DNA of 64,000 nucleotides from Tolypothrix brevis GSE-NOS-MK-07-07A (GCA_019358985.1 JAHHIJ010000029.1:1-64000), one strand, 5' to 3'; positions 20,814-29,401 are shown, numbered from the stretch's first letter. Notes: a model not told the origin generated them from the sequence alone. Numbers and translations are program-made.

Positions 20814-20888
20814 ATGAAATCACGAATGTTTATATTAAGTATAGTGAGAGCGAAAACTCTCTTGATTTACTGATAATCTTATCAGTAA
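20814..20888 (+). promoter_or_regulatory. Possible leader: 19-codon reading frame overlapping a 22-bp palindrome
   Basis: AAAGGA is followed at good spacing by ATG (20814) and 19 codons, ending in TGA at 20871-20873. The stop lies inside TTACTGATAATCTTATCAGT plus AA (20867-20888), a perfect palindrome. The methyltransferase gene begins 47 bp later. The arrangement could be an attenuation or leader-peptide device, an operator, or the worn start of a lost gene. The remainder of the 421-bp spacer 20515-20935 is AT-rich and shows nothing else. Confidence 0.3.
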
Positions 20889-20935
20889 TGAATTTTTAAA
20901 TCATAAAGTCTTTTTGATCAAGGGGTAGAAACGCC

Positions 20936-21628
20936 GTGGGTTTAAAACTTGAAACAGTCGTCCCTTGGGGACGTTCGATGGCGGAATATGTCAGAATGTT
21001 TCACCTGAAAGGTTCTGACTTCAACTTAAAAATTATTGATTGTGCTGGAGGTCCAGCCAGCTTCAACGCTCAAATGAATAGTCAAGGATATCAAGTAGTT
21101 TCTTGCGATCCAATTTATGAGTTCTCCTCAAGCGAGATTGCCAAACGCATTCAACAGACCTATTCGTTGATTATGAATGGGATTGAGAACAATCAACACA
21201 ACTACCTTTGGATAGAAATTGAATCTCCCGCAAAGTTAGGGGAGATTCGCATGGCAGCAATGCATCAATTTTTAGAAGATTTTCCTTTAGGGTTGGAGGA
21301 AAAACGTTATTTAACCGATGGTTTGCCAGTGCTACCATTTCCGGCAAATCAGTTTGATTTAGCCTTGTGTTCTCATTTTTTGTTTACCTATTCTGACCAC
21401 TTTTCCGCAGAATTTCATATAGAAGCGATCGCTGAAATGTGCCGAGTCGCAAAAGAAGCCAGAATTTTTCCCCTATTAAACATCTCCGGAGAACCCTCTC
21501 CCCTACTTCATCCAGTACTGAGCGAATTACAAAAGCAGGGATATGTAGTTGAAATCAAGCAAGTACCATATGAATTTCAACGTAGTGGAAATCTACTTTT
21601 GCGCGTTTGTCAAGCAAAACGCGATTAA
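20936..21628 (+). CDS. SAM-dependent methyltransferase-like protein
   Basis: A 230-residue protein that starts with GTG at 20936 (AAGGGG upstream). The segment LKIIDCAGGPASFNAQMNSQG resembles the methyltransferase motif I (here CAGGPASF rather than GxGxG), followed by an acidic strand end VVSCDPIYEF. FPANQFDLALCSHFLFTY fits motif IV. These features are common to a cyanobacterial class I methyltransferase-like family whose substrate is unknown. It is transcribed with a spacing of 90 bp before grxC. Confidence 0.75.
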   Translation: MGLKLETVVPWGRSMAEYVRMFHLKGSDFNLKIIDCAGGPASFNAQMNSQGYQVVSCDPIYEFSSSEIAKRIQQTYSLIMNGIENNQHNYLWIEIESPAKLGEIRMAAMHQFLEDFPLGLEEKRYLTDGLPVLPFPANQFDLALCSHFLFTYSDHFSAEFHIEAIAEMCRVAKEARIFPLLNISGEPSPLLHPVLSELQKQGYVVEIKQVPYEFQRSGNLLLRVCQAKRD

Positions 21629-21718
21629 TAATTTAGCAATTGGCTTTTTCTGCAACATTTTTTCACTCTTCTAATAGCTATCCTAGAAAAAAATTACCAA
21701 AATCCATAAAATCAAAAT

Positions 21719-22030
21719 ATGCTCAACTTTCTCAACCCCCTTTTAGGTCGGCACCCAGAACGAGTTAAGGCAAACGTGGAAATTTACACTTGGCAAACTT
21801 GCCCTTATTGCATCCGTGCCAAGACGCTACTTTGGTGGAAAGGTGTCAACTTCACCGAATACAAAATCGACGGTGACGAAGCAGCTAGAACAAAAATGGC
21901 TGACCGTGCCAACGGACGCCGTAGCGTACCCCAGATTTTTATCAATAATCAACACATTGGCGGCTGTGATGACATTTATCAGCTAGATACCCAAGCTGAA
22001 CTTGACTCTCTTCTAGGGACTGGTAACTAG
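21719..22030 (+). CDS. grxC: Dithiol glutaredoxin (GrxC type)
   Basis: A 103-residue protein with the CPYC active site at residues 28-31 and the glutathione-binding TVP-like segment RRSVPQIFINNQHIGGCDD. It reduces protein disulfides and glutathionylated cysteines with glutathione. The N-terminal 16 residues precede the usual fold. A second, monothiol glutaredoxin is encoded at 25265, so the window has both classes. Confidence 0.94.
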   Translation: MLNFLNPLLGRHPERVKANVEIYTWQTCPYCIRAKTLLWWKGVNFTEYKIDGDEAARTKMADRANGRRSVPQIFINNQHIGGCDDIYQLDTQAELDSLLGTGN

Positions 22031-22181
22031 GGATTACGGACTAGTACAAGTCGGCGTAAATAAACTACCCATTCTCAATCGCTAAAAAGCTTACTCCATA
22101 TTACTTTTGACTTTTGAATGAGTGACTTTTGACTTCCGCGTTCGCGAAGCGTCTCTGAAAGAGAAGCGGTACTAGTCCCCA

Positions 22182-22685
22182 GTGCCTTCCGATAAGAATA
22201 TGTTAACTGAGTACTCAGAATATCTTATACATAGACAATGGATGAATCATGCCCTAGAATTTTCTCAAGCAGCAGGTAATGCAGGAGAAGTTCCCGTAGG
22301 TGCTGTTATAATTGATTCATTTGGCAATTTTATTGCGGGGGGTGAAAATCGAAAAGAACGCGACAAAGACCCTACATCTCATGCAGAAATTATCGCCATT
22401 AGGTCAGCTGCAAAAATCTTGCAAAGCTGGCGTCTCAACCAATGCACTCTCTACGTAACTTTAGAACCTTGCCCCATGTGTGCCGGTGCTATTGTGCAAG
22501 CACGTTTAGGGCTTCTTGTCTATAGCGTGGACGATCCAAAAACTGGCTCAATTCGTACCGTCGCCAATATACCCGATAGCGCCGCTTCTAATCACCGCTT
22601 GCGTGTAATCGCAGGAGTTGAAGAGTCTAAGAGTCGTCAACAGTTGCAAACCTGGTTTGAAGTGCGCCGAAGTAGCAAAATCTAA
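22182..22685 (+). CDS. tadA: tRNA-specific adenosine deaminase
   Basis: A 167-residue deaminase. The zinc site is formed by HAE (His67, catalytic Glu69) and PCPMC (Cys97, Cys100). TadA converts A34 to inosine in tRNA-Arg(ACG), so it is normally essential. The frame starts at GTG 22182; an in-frame ATG at 22200 (MLTEYSEYLIHRQW) is equally possible. A dispersed GCGTCTCT repeat lies just upstream at 22137-22167 and may have replaced promoter sequence. Confidence 0.94.
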   Translation: MPSDKNMLTEYSEYLIHRQWMNHALEFSQAAGNAGEVPVGAVIIDSFGNFIAGGENRKERDKDPTSHAEIIAIRSAAKILQSWRLNQCTLYVTLEPCPMCAGAIVQARLGLLVYSVDDPKTGSIRTVANIPDSAASNHRLRVIAGVEESKSRQQLQTWFEVRRSSKI

Positions 22686-22796
22686 CGGACAGAGGTAAAA
22701 CTGTCCGGTAGGTGCAACACAAATTAAAAAAGAAAATCTACGGTGTATCTAACATAGCTTTGATGACAATTGATCCGACAAACAGCAGCCACCGTG

Positions 22797-23567
22797 ATGA
22801 TGGAACTTCGCACTTCCGCTAATATTTGCCAGAAAACATCTGCCAATTCACAAACAATTGCTAAATTGGCTCCTACGACCTCTCAAGTTTCTCCTTGGTT
22901 AGCTCCCTTGGTGTATGTGTTAGGGCGTCATTTCCTTTTACCGTTCTTCTTTCGCCAAATCAGGATCATCGGCGAAGAACATATCCCCACCACGGGTCCA
23001 ATAATCCTTGCTCCCACCCATCGAGCGCGTTGGGATGCATTGCTAGTACCCTACGCTGGTAGTTGCTGTGCCGCAGGTCGAGATTTGCGTTTTATGGTAA
23101 CAATCAGTGAATGTCAAGGGTTTCAGGGCTGGTTTGTCAGACGCTTGGGGGGGTTTCCCGTAGATCCTAAACGCCCGTCAATTAGCACCTTGCGGCACGG
23201 TGTTGAACTACTCCAGCAAGGAAAAACCCTGGTTATTTTTCCCGAAGGTGGGATTTATCGTGATGGTGAAGTTCACCCGTTAAAGCCAGGAATTGGACGT
23301 TTGGCTTTGAGTGCTGAATCTAGTCACCCAGGATTAGGAGTGAAAATTGTCCCGATCAATATTAATTACAGCCAACCTTATCCGAGCTGGGGTACGGATG
23401 TTAGCATCCACATTGGTTCTCCGCTAGCAGTAGCAGATTACACTCATGGTTGTGTGAAACAAGATGCTAAACGCCTGACAGCTGATTTAGCAAAGATGCT
23501 GCAACAATTAAGCCATCAGGAATCAGAGATGATTAATCACAGATTTGCTGAAGTTCCTAATTCTTAG
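22797..23567 (+). CDS. 1-acyl-glycerol-3-phosphate acyltransferase-like protein (PlsC family)
   Basis: About 256 residues from the ATG at 22797; the frame is open back to a TTG at 22770. The acyltransferase motifs are THRARWDALL (the HX4D site), FMVTISE, the VRRLGGFPVDP block, and VIFPEGGIYRDGEVHPLKPG (motif III). It likely transfers an acyl chain to lysophosphatidate or a related lipid in the inner membrane. It may be one of several PlsC paralogues, so the exact substrate is not assigned. Confidence 0.88.
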   Translation: MMELRTSANICQKTSANSQTIAKLAPTTSQVSPWLAPLVYVLGRHFLLPFFFRQIRIIGEEHIPTTGPIILAPTHRARWDALLVPYAGSCCAAGRDLRFMVTISECQGFQGWFVRRLGGFPVDPKRPSISTLRHGVELLQQGKTLVIFPEGGIYRDGEVHPLKPGIGRLALSAESSHPGLGVKIVPININYSQPYPSWGTDVSIHIGSPLAVADYTHGCVKQDAKRLTADLAKMLQQLSHQESEMINHRFAEVPNS

Positions 23568-23589
23568 TCATGGGTTTTGAATTCGGGAA

Positions 23590-23690
23590 TTGTACATGGG
23601 GCATTGGGCATTGAGCATGGGGTAGAAATTCCTCCTTGTCCCCCTTGTCCCCCTTGTCTCCTTGTCTCCCCCAGCCCCCTGTACGGTGGC
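23590..23690. repeat. Heptamer and CCCTTGTC tandem repeats
   Basis: GGGCATT/GAGCATG heptamers (23598-23622) are followed by four CCCCCTTGT-type units (23634-23670). The second part is the same 9-bp class as the ACAAGGGGG array at 32772, seen on the other strand. It lies 3' of the plsC-like gene; the remaining spacer to 23834 holds no other feature. Confidence 0.6.
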
Positions 23691-23834
23691 GTGCGGGAAC
23701 TCGATTACACCAATATTTAGTCTCAAACAAAGAAACTTAGTATTTAGCTTTGCTTTTATCAGAGACCAAAACAGAGTTAAGATACCCGAAGTTTCCATAC
23801 TTATTGTGTGTAATTGTCGCGCCAATTTATAAGA

Positions 23835-24467
23835 ATGAACTTTACTGCAATTCCCTTAATTCGCTTCAGTTGCTTATCATTGCTAGCAGCCCTCAGCTTG
23901 CTATCACCTGTCAATGCTCAGGTAATCAAGTTACCAAGCAATCCCAATCAAGCACAGCCCATTGATCCCGATGACCCGAACAACCTCCGTCCCACTGCAC
24001 CAAATGGTACTCTTTTAAGCATTGAGGGCGGCAAGCGTCTGATGAGTGAGGCAAGTAGTGCAGTTAGTTCTCAAAACTATGCTACTGCCGCTAAGAAACT
24101 CCAGGAAGCACGTCAGGTTTTTAACCAGCTATCTAATTTTTATCAAGATTTGAATTCTAGCTTTTCGGGAATTGATAACAGAATTTCTGATTCCCTGCGA
24201 AAAAAAGCGCTCGAAACTGCTCAAATGCGAGATGAATCCACCTATCAGCTAGCGCTGGTACATCGGGCGCAAAATCAGCCAGAATTAGCTGTGCCTTTGC
24301 TGGTTCAGATTATTCGCTCTCAAAACCCAACGCGGGACTTAGGTAAGAAGGCTTACCAGCAGTTATTAGAGTTAGGTTTTGTGGATTCTCCTTATCCTCG
24401 CACTGGTAGTAGTTCACCCTCCCCCTCCCCCCGCACTGGTAATAGTTCTTCTTCTCCCAAAAAATAA
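23835..24467 (+). CDS. Secreted hypothetical protein with TPR-like helices
   Basis: About 210 residues from the ATG at 23835 (MNFTAIPLIRFSCLSLLAAL...VNAQ), which gives a clear signal peptide; an upstream TTG at 23814 is rejected. The mature region has a Pro/Asp-rich linker (PIDPDDPNNLRPTAPNGT), then helices about 70-180 with TPR-like spacing (ALVHRAQNQPELAVPLLVQIIR). It ends in a Ser/Pro tail of short repeats (PSPSPRTGNSS). I recall similar proteins only from cyanobacteria, with no known role. Confidence 0.7.
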   Translation: MNFTAIPLIRFSCLSLLAALSLLSPVNAQVIKLPSNPNQAQPIDPDDPNNLRPTAPNGTLLSIEGGKRLMSEASSAVSSQNYATAAKKLQEARQVFNQLSNFYQDLNSSFSGIDNRISDSLRKKALETAQMRDESTYQLALVHRAQNQPELAVPLLVQIIRSQNPTRDLGKKAYQQLLELGFVDSPYPRTGSSSPSPSPRTGNSSSSPKK

Positions 24468-24673
24468 AAACTCTTTTTTCGTTGATTATTCTTTTCTCCT
24501 CCTCGCTCCCTCCTGAACCCCCAATGCTAGGATGGGGTTATGTGCCATGACATGGCGTTATCAAAAAGTGTGCGATCGCTTTGGGCGTGTGCTAACCACT
24601 GCTAAAATCTTATGTTGGCAAAGGTAAGCGGCACGTATTTGTTGTTAATAATAGAAACAGAAGTTTTTCAGGA

Positions 24674-24937
24674 ATGGCGATGATTAGTCCGCAGCAAGTT
24701 GAGGCAATGATCAAGGCGGAACTGCCAGATGCCCAAGTTCAGGTGCAAGATTTGACCGGTGGCGGCGACCACTATCAAGTTACTGTAGTTTCATCGCAGT
24801 TTGCAGGCAAGAGACTGGTGCAACAACATCAGTTAATTTATGCTGCTTTACACCAAGCTATGTCAAATGATTCAATTCATGCTTTAGCACTCAAAACGTA
24901 TACTCCTGAGGCTTGGCAGACAACAGCCGCTTCGTAA
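24674..24937 (+). CDS. BolA-family protein
   Basis: An 87-residue protein spanning the entire BolA fold. The motifs are [25 protein letters not shown] and the family-typical [15 protein letters not shown], followed by [14 protein letters not shown]. The conserved His in GGGDHY and the Cys/His region are candidate Fe-S ligands. BolA proteins pair with monothiol glutaredoxins to carry or sense 2Fe-2S clusters. The grxD gene lies next on the same strand (25265), which supports that partnership. A 21-bp tandem repeat array separates them. Confidence 0.92.
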   Translation: MAMISPQQVEAMIKAELPDAQVQVQDLTGGGDHYQVTVVSSQFAGKRLVQQHQLIYAALHQAMSNDSIHALALKTYTPEAWQTTAAS

Positions 24938-24942
24938 ATTAG

Positions 24943-25138
24943 GTAGAGACGTTCCGGCGGAACGTCTGTAGGTTCCGGCGGAACGTCTGTAGGTTCCGGC
25001 GGAACGTCTGTAGGTTCCGGCGGAACGTCTGTAGGTTCCGGCGGAACGTCTGTAGGTTCCGGCGGAACGTCTGTAGGTTCCGGCGAAACGTCTGTAGGTT
25101 CCGGCGGAACGTCTGTACGGGAGCGCAGAACGTCTGTA
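24943..25138. repeat. 21-bp tandem repeat array (8 units plus a degenerate one)
   Basis: Eight consecutive 21-bp units run from 24951 to 25118. Each contains the palindrome GTTCCGGCGGAAC followed by GTCTGTAG. Unit seven has GCGAAAC, and a ninth at 25118-25138 is worn (GGGAGCGCAGAAC). The first unit is preceded by GTAGAGAC, so the array looks like one copy of the GTAGAGAC/GTCTCTAC palindrome family that expanded in tandem. No spacers are present, so it is not a CRISPR array. Confidence 0.9.
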
Positions 25139-25264
25139 CGGGAGTTATGAGTTGAAGAAGATTTTTAATTTGTAACTGCTAACTCTAGAAACGTTACCCC
25201 GGAACTTTCTCTACCTAAATCTTAATTCTTCACTCTTGAAACCATAATAGGAAACCCAAAGAAC

Positions 25265-25588
25265 ATGACACCAGAAGTTAAAGACAAAATTGACAACTTG
25301 GTAACGAAAAACAAGATTATGGTTTTCATGAAGGGTAACAAGTTGATGCCCCAGTGCGGATTTTCCAACAATGTTGTGCAAATTCTCAATACTTTGGGAG
25401 TTCCCTTTGAGACTCTTGACATTCTTGATGACCCAGAAATCCGTCAGGGAATTAAAGAATATTCCAATTGGCCCACAATTCCCCAAGTCTATGTTAATGG
25501 TCAATTCGTCGGCGGTTCTGATGTTTTGATTGAACTGTACAATAATGGCGAATTGCAGGAAATAGTAGAAGTTGCTTTAGCTTCGTAA
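25265..25588 (+). CDS. grxD: Monothiol glutaredoxin, Grx4/GrxD type
   Basis: A 107-residue protein with the CGFS site at residues 31-34 ([16 protein letters not shown]), the [19 protein letters not shown] glutathione-binding block and a typical length. CGFS glutaredoxins bind a 2Fe-2S cluster with glutathione and hand it to targets or share it with BolA. It follows the bolA gene. The 21-bp array lies between the two, so co-transcription is possible but would pass through many hairpins. Confidence 0.95.
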   Translation: MTPEVKDKIDNLVTKNKIMVFMKGNKLMPQCGFSNNVVQILNTLGVPFETLDILDDPEIRQGIKEYSNWPTIPQVYVNGQFVGGSDVLIELYNNGELQEIVEVALAS

Positions 25589-25618
25589 AGCAAACCGTCT
25601 TTGGTGATTTGATGCTGT

Positions 25619-25735
25619 AATACCAATTCTATGTGAGGCTGCACATAACGCCCTCAGGCTGGAAGCCGCTGGCTCAACGAACGAAGCCCACCTGCGTGGG
25701 CTAATTTAGGCGCATCTTCATAGAGAAATGGTATA
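25619..25735. repeat. MITE-like element with ATACCAATTCTATG ends and an AGCCCAC hairpin
   Basis: TAATACCAATTCTATG at the left and CATAGAGAAATGGTAT at the right are imperfect inverted repeats about 115 bp apart. Inside, AAGCCCACCTGCGTGGGCT forms a hairpin. A related hairpin with paired changes (AGTCCGCC/GGCGGACT) occurs at 28782-28799. It is non-coding. Confidence 0.55.
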
Positions 25736-25758
25736 AGCCCTTCCTTCAATGTTTGTCT

Positions 25759-25859
25759 AATAGACATACATCTCCAGGAAAGAGCTAGAGACGTAGCAGT
25801 GCTACGTCTCTACAATGGTTTCGGGTAACGTATAGTTAATTTTCAATCCTATGTCTGAT
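25759..25859. repeat. MITE-like element, TAGACA family (copy 4)
   Basis: It begins AATAGACATACATCTCCAG, holds a TAGAGACGTAGCAGTGCTAC-type palindrome (25786-25812) and ends CCTATGTCTGAT. The interior GGTTTCGGGTAACG is the family word in reverse orientation. It lies in the 481-bp spacer between grxD and the next gene, which holds no coding sequence. Confidence 0.65.
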
Positions 25860-26069
25860 GAATTAACGGTGCTTAGGCATAGCGATCGCATTTGTTGTAA
25901 AATTCCTTCAACTTTGTTTGGGCTAACCACACAAAATTGAAGGAATATTTTTTATAAATAAATACAATTTGTGTCATCCAGACCAATATTGTCCATTGAC
26001 CAATGCTGATAATATGTTATAATCATCAGCGTTGATTAATGGTTACTAGCGATTCACTCTAAAAGGGCA

Positions 26070-26330
26070 TTAGTAGTAATCGTGCTGTCGTTCTGTCTCT
26101 GGCTCTAGTTGGGTCATGACAAAGTTTGAACCATCGTACAAGTAGCGGCTGGCTTCCTCTTCTAAACGATGAATCAAATAAGGTTCAATAGTGTTACTAT
26201 GTCGCAGGGCGGCTAGATATCCATCCAAATACATCCGCATATCATCCGTCCGATAACCGCGATTCCATAGCTCGACGAAGGCGTCCGTAAGTCTTTGGTA
26301 GTAGCGAATGGTTTGTGTGTCTTGGAGCAT
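26070..26330 (-). CDS. Small conserved cyanobacterial protein of unknown function
   Basis: An 86-residue, mostly helical acidic protein (MLQDTQTIRYYQRLTDAFVE, then GYRTDDMRMYLDGYLAALRHSNTIEPYLIHRLEEEASRYLYD). It has no cysteines and no membrane segment. It fits a small cyanobacteria-specific family (I believe DUF6761), but no role is known. Reading-frame quality and an unambiguous ATG support it as real. Confidence 0.72.
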   Translation of the reverse strand: MLQDTQTIRYYQRLTDAFVELWNRGYRTDDMRMYLDGYLAALRHSNTIEPYLIHRLEEEASRYLYDGSNFVMTQLEPETERQHDYY

Positions 26331-27079
26331 AACAGAGGATAGAAATCTCTTTGGAATCAGAATTGTAAATGATTCACATGGAAATGTGAAGTCATAATTT
26401 CAGGTTGCCATCAAATTAGAGATAATAACTCTACTTTGGGGATCACTACCTATTGGCTACAGTCTAACTAGATCCTATTCCAGAAGAAGGATAAAAGGAA
26501 TTGCTAGTAAGATATTCTTATGATTTTCTCTCAAAGTAGCTGAAATGGATTGAGGGGTGTAAGCATTTATTTCATCTACCAAATGGAATACTTTTTCATA
26601 TTTCTCCTCAAAGATAGCTTTGTTTACTTATAAGGGGAAAGGGGAAAGGGGAAAATAATCTTGTTGGGGGATTGCGATCCCCATCAATTAAAGACCACTT
26701 AAAAAGTGGGGGTAAAGCGGTGCATGGGAAGGAATAAAGGGAAATAAAATGGATGGGTGTTTTTTCCTTTACCCTTTTCTCCTTTACCCTTTCCCCCTCC
26801 GCAGAAGGTAAGGATTAGCTTATTTGGTCAGATTTTGTTTGTCAATAGCAACGAGGATCAAAGCAAGATGTTTAACTTAGGATATTTTACTTTCCCGGAA
26901 TTCTAACAAAAATTTAAGAAGATTACCAATTCACCTTTGCGAAGGCATAAATTACCTACTTATTGGCTTTTTTATTAGAAAAATTTATGCTAATCGCAAT
27001 GGAGGTAACAAGGGCTACAAAACCTTAGACATTGGCTTTGTTACTTTGAAAGTCATCGACGCTAAGGGGTATTGCCACC
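26331..27079. other. Gene-free spacer with GGGGAAA heptamers and small hairpins
   Basis: GGGGAAA units (26632-26655) face CTTTACCC/TTTCTCC units (26760-26800) that are roughly complementary. Between them lies GGGGATTGCGATCCCC (26667-26682), a perfect short hairpin. No start codon with a credible product is present on either strand. The last 150 bp form the leader of the response regulator gene, with no recognised motif. Confidence 0.5.
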
Positions 27080-27871
27080 GTGGGATCGGTTTGTATTGAA
27101 ATCATTGAGGGAAATCCCCATCTGAGGTCGTTGCTGGGTTGGCACTTGCAACAACTAGAGTATCGCGTGCATCAAGCCGCCAGCATTTATCAAGCAAGGG
27201 AAGTTTTTATCAGCCAACAACCAACACTAATTATTCTTGATGCTGATTTGCCTGATGGCGATGGCATTGAGTTTTGCCGTTGGTTGCATCGTCAGCAACA
27301 ACCTTTAATTTTAATGCTATCTGCCCGGACTAATGAAGCTGATATCGTCGCTGGTTTGAAAGCTGGGGCTGATGATTATCTCAGCAAACCTTTTGGGATG
27401 CAAGAGTTTCTAGCGCGGGTAGAGGCACTAATTCGCCGCAGACGCACACCTGTAGCGCCAGCTTATCTCGATTATGGCTCGATCCAAATTGATTTAGTGC
27501 AGCGTCGCGTCCGCTTTCAAGGAGAATTTATCGATTTAACACCGCAAGAGTTTAGTTTACTCTATGTTTTGGCGCAAGCAGGCGGAGTGCCTCTAAGTAG
27601 GACAGAATTGCTACGTCGCGCTTGGCCAGATGCCATTGACAACCCACGTACTATTGACACTCACGTTTTATCACTACGGAAAAAAGTTGAACTCGATCCT
27701 CGACAACCCAGTTTGATTCAAACTATCCGCAATGTCGGATATCGCTTTAACATAGAAATTATAAATGCCAACCTGCCACAATCACAAGCAAAGTTAGCGA
27801 AAGAGAGATTTACTAATCAACGTTCAACTCTTAGCAGTCAAATTTCGGAAGGGGAGGTGGTTACTGGGTAG
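27080..27871 (+). CDS. OmpR/PhoB-type response regulator with atypical acidic pocket
   Basis: A 263-residue protein starting with GTG at 27080. The receiver domain (1-120) has the phospho-acceptor Asp54 (LIILDADLP), Ser81 (LMLSARTN) and Lys103 (YLSKPFG), but the acidic pair near the N-terminus, normally E-D or D-D, reads E-G (IIEGNPHLR). The DNA-binding winged helix (about 130-230) is typical: FIDLTPQEFSLLYVLAQAGGVPLSRTELL and NPRTIDTHVLSLRKKVE. Loss of one magnesium ligand suggests weak or absent phosphorylation, as in some stress regulators (NblR-like) of cyanobacteria. No histidine kinase is adjacent. NblR or ManR identity cannot be decided by eye. Confidence 0.85.
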   Translation: MGSVCIEIIEGNPHLRSLLGWHLQQLEYRVHQAASIYQAREVFISQQPTLIILDADLPDGDGIEFCRWLHRQQQPLILMLSARTNEADIVAGLKAGADDYLSKPFGMQEFLARVEALIRRRRTPVAPAYLDYGSIQIDLVQRRVRFQGEFIDLTPQEFSLLYVLAQAGGVPLSRTELLRRAWPDAIDNPRTIDTHVLSLRKKVELDPRQPSLIQTIRNVGYRFNIEIINANLPQSQAKLAKERFTNQRSTLSSQISEGEVVTG

Positions 27872-27937
27872 TGGGGAAAGGGGAAAGGATTATTACCAAT
27901 GCCCAATGCCCAATGCCCAATGCCCAACAACCAACAA
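27872..27937. repeat. Heptamer tandem repeat (CCAATGC) between convergent genes
   Basis: At least four CCAATGC units (27897-27923) run into CCAACAACC units. The spacer is convergent, between the regulator and the ABC ATPase gene. Confidence 0.6.
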
Positions 27938-28711
27938 TTAACTCCATTCTTCATCTAGTTGAGTTTGTGCTTGTGTCAAGGAAGAGCGTAAGTTAACCCA
28001 GTCTACCTCCAGGGATTTTTGATTTGCTAACAAGCGACCTTGCTGTAGGTGTAATAAGCGGGTACAAGACATCTGAGCTAGCTCTAATTGGTGATTTACC
28101 ATGATAATGGTGGTTTGATGACTTTGAGTTAACTCTTTTAAGACTTGCATCAGATATTGTGCCGTGCCAATGTCTAGAAAAGATGTTGGCTCGTCTAATA
28201 ATAAAATTTCCGGTTGTATTATTAAAGCACGAGCGATCGCTATTAATTGTCTTTGTCCTGCCGAAAGTTGCACCTCAGTCCTTCCTAACCAATCATTGGG
28301 AATGTGCAGTTGTTCTATCCAGTAACTTACGCGTTCCCCAATTGTCTGTTTGGCTAAACCACGCAAAACTAACGGGTAAGCTAACGCTTCTGTCACTGTC
28401 ATTCCCAATAATTTGGATTCTTGCGCTACGAGTGTCACATTAGCGCGTAACTCTAAGATGGGAATTTGCCGATATTCCTGATTTTCTAGATAGATTTTAC
28501 CACTACTCGGTTCATCAAGACGGTTTATCAGACGTAATAAGGAAGTTTTGCCAGCACCAGTCAGCCCGATAATAGCGATAAATTCGCCCTTCGTAACCTC
28601 AAAGGAAATATCTTGTAATATAGGATATCCTTGTTGGTTGCTTTTCAGGGTTTTCAATTTGGCAAATAGATTTACTTGCTCTAGTTTTAGTTTGAGATTA
28701 TCCAAGCGCAA
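27938..28711 (-). CDS. ABC transporter ATP-binding protein
   Basis: A 257-residue ATPase. Walker A is GLTGAGKTS (about residue 49), the signature is LSAGQRQ, Walker B is EILLLDEPTSFLD, and the switch His is in IIMVNHQLEL. The D-loop and Q-loop (TLVAQES) are also present. Its permease is not adjacent. The order of motifs and the short length fit a polar-amino-acid/phosphate or FetA-type exporter class, but the substrate is not determinable. The next upstream gene on the same strand begins 127 bp away. Confidence 0.88.
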   Translation of the reverse strand: MRLDNLKLKLEQVNLFAKLKTLKSNQQGYPILQDISFEVTKGEFIAIIGLTGAGKTSLLRLINRLDEPSSGKIYLENQEYRQIPILELRANVTLVAQESKLLGMTVTEALAYPLVLRGLAKQTIGERVSYWIEQLHIPNDWLGRTEVQLSAGQRQLIAIARALIIQPEILLLDEPTSFLDIGTAQYLMQVLKELTQSHQTTIIMVNHQLELAQMSCTRLLHLQQGRLLANQKSLEVDWVNLRSSLTQAQTQLDEEWS

Positions 28712-28781
28712 ATTCGGTAAGTATTAATTTCTTTTATCTCACGCACTCGCCAGATAAAATTTGAAATCCTATTTTCAGGTT

Positions 28782-28799
28782 AGTCCGCCCAGGCGGACT
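28782..28799. repeat. Hairpin AGTCCGCC-CA-GGCGGACT
   Basis: Perfect 8-bp arms with a 2-nt loop, followed by TTGTTTGTGTAGCCGCGATTT. It lies just after the 28838 gene on the minus strand and may be its terminator or a dispersed-repeat remnant. The same context with a different stem sequence occurs at about 25690. Confidence 0.5.
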
Positions 28800-28837
28800 T
28801 TGTTTGTGTAGCCGCGATTTTAATCGTCAGGGCTTCT

Positions 28838-29401
28838 TTAATTTAAGCTACTCAATGTTAAGGCTGTGGTGATAGTCCAAGCGTCAACTAATAATAACAA
28901 GACTGTAAATATTAGTAAGGTTAAATACATCCAGGGTTGCGCTAAAGGATAGACATCTGTGGTGTCAATGCCTGTTTTGGCTTGAACTTGCCTTACTAGT
29001 TGGGCAAATCCTGCCACACGCATCGGTAATAAATAAGCTTTGCCGTCTTGACTGAGGAAGTAATAAACTAGACCTCCTTGCCCTGTGGTACGGGGTTTTA
29101 ATTCTTTAACTTCCGACCAAGATAAAGACCAACCTTTACGAAAGAAGCGCTTAACCCAAACGGGGTAAGTAACTTGAATTCCTTGGTCGTCTAAAATTAC
29201 TCTTTCGGTTAATACTGCATACAAAGCAACAAAACCGATGCTGATTCCTACCCACAAGAATGCTGGTGGTATGGGTGAGGCTGTTGCCTTGGATAAAAAA
29301 GGTAATGGTGCTGTGAGGGCTATATAGAGGCTTAAAAGGGTGATGCGGATTAAGGGAGAAAGGGGAAAAATAAAAGTTGAGGTATCAGTTGATGCTGTCA
29401 C
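28838..29401 (-). CDS. Membrane protein with PH-like region, cyanobacterial
   Basis: A 187-residue protein with two N-terminal transmembrane helices (about 15-38 and 46-65), a cytosolic middle (VILDDQGIQVTYPVWVKRFFRKGWSLSW) resembling the bPH2/DUF304 beta-strands, and a C-terminal helix (WMYLTLLIFTVLLLLVDAW). No enzyme motif is seen. It is one of a run of three small minus-strand membrane or unknown genes. Confidence 0.7.
   Translation of the reverse strand: MTASTDTSTFIFPLSPLIRITLLSLYIALTAPLPFLSKATASPIPPAFLWVGISIGFVALYAVLTERVILDDQGIQVTYPVWVKRFFRKGWSLSWSEVKELKPRTTGQGGLVYYFLSQDGKAYLLPMRVAGFAQLVRQVQAKTGIDTTDVYPLAQPWMYLTLLIFTVLLLLVDAWTITTALTLSSLN

Noticed and set aside
24943-25138. CRISPR array
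   Set aside because: Units are contiguous with no spacers, and the unit is a copy of a dispersed palindrome.
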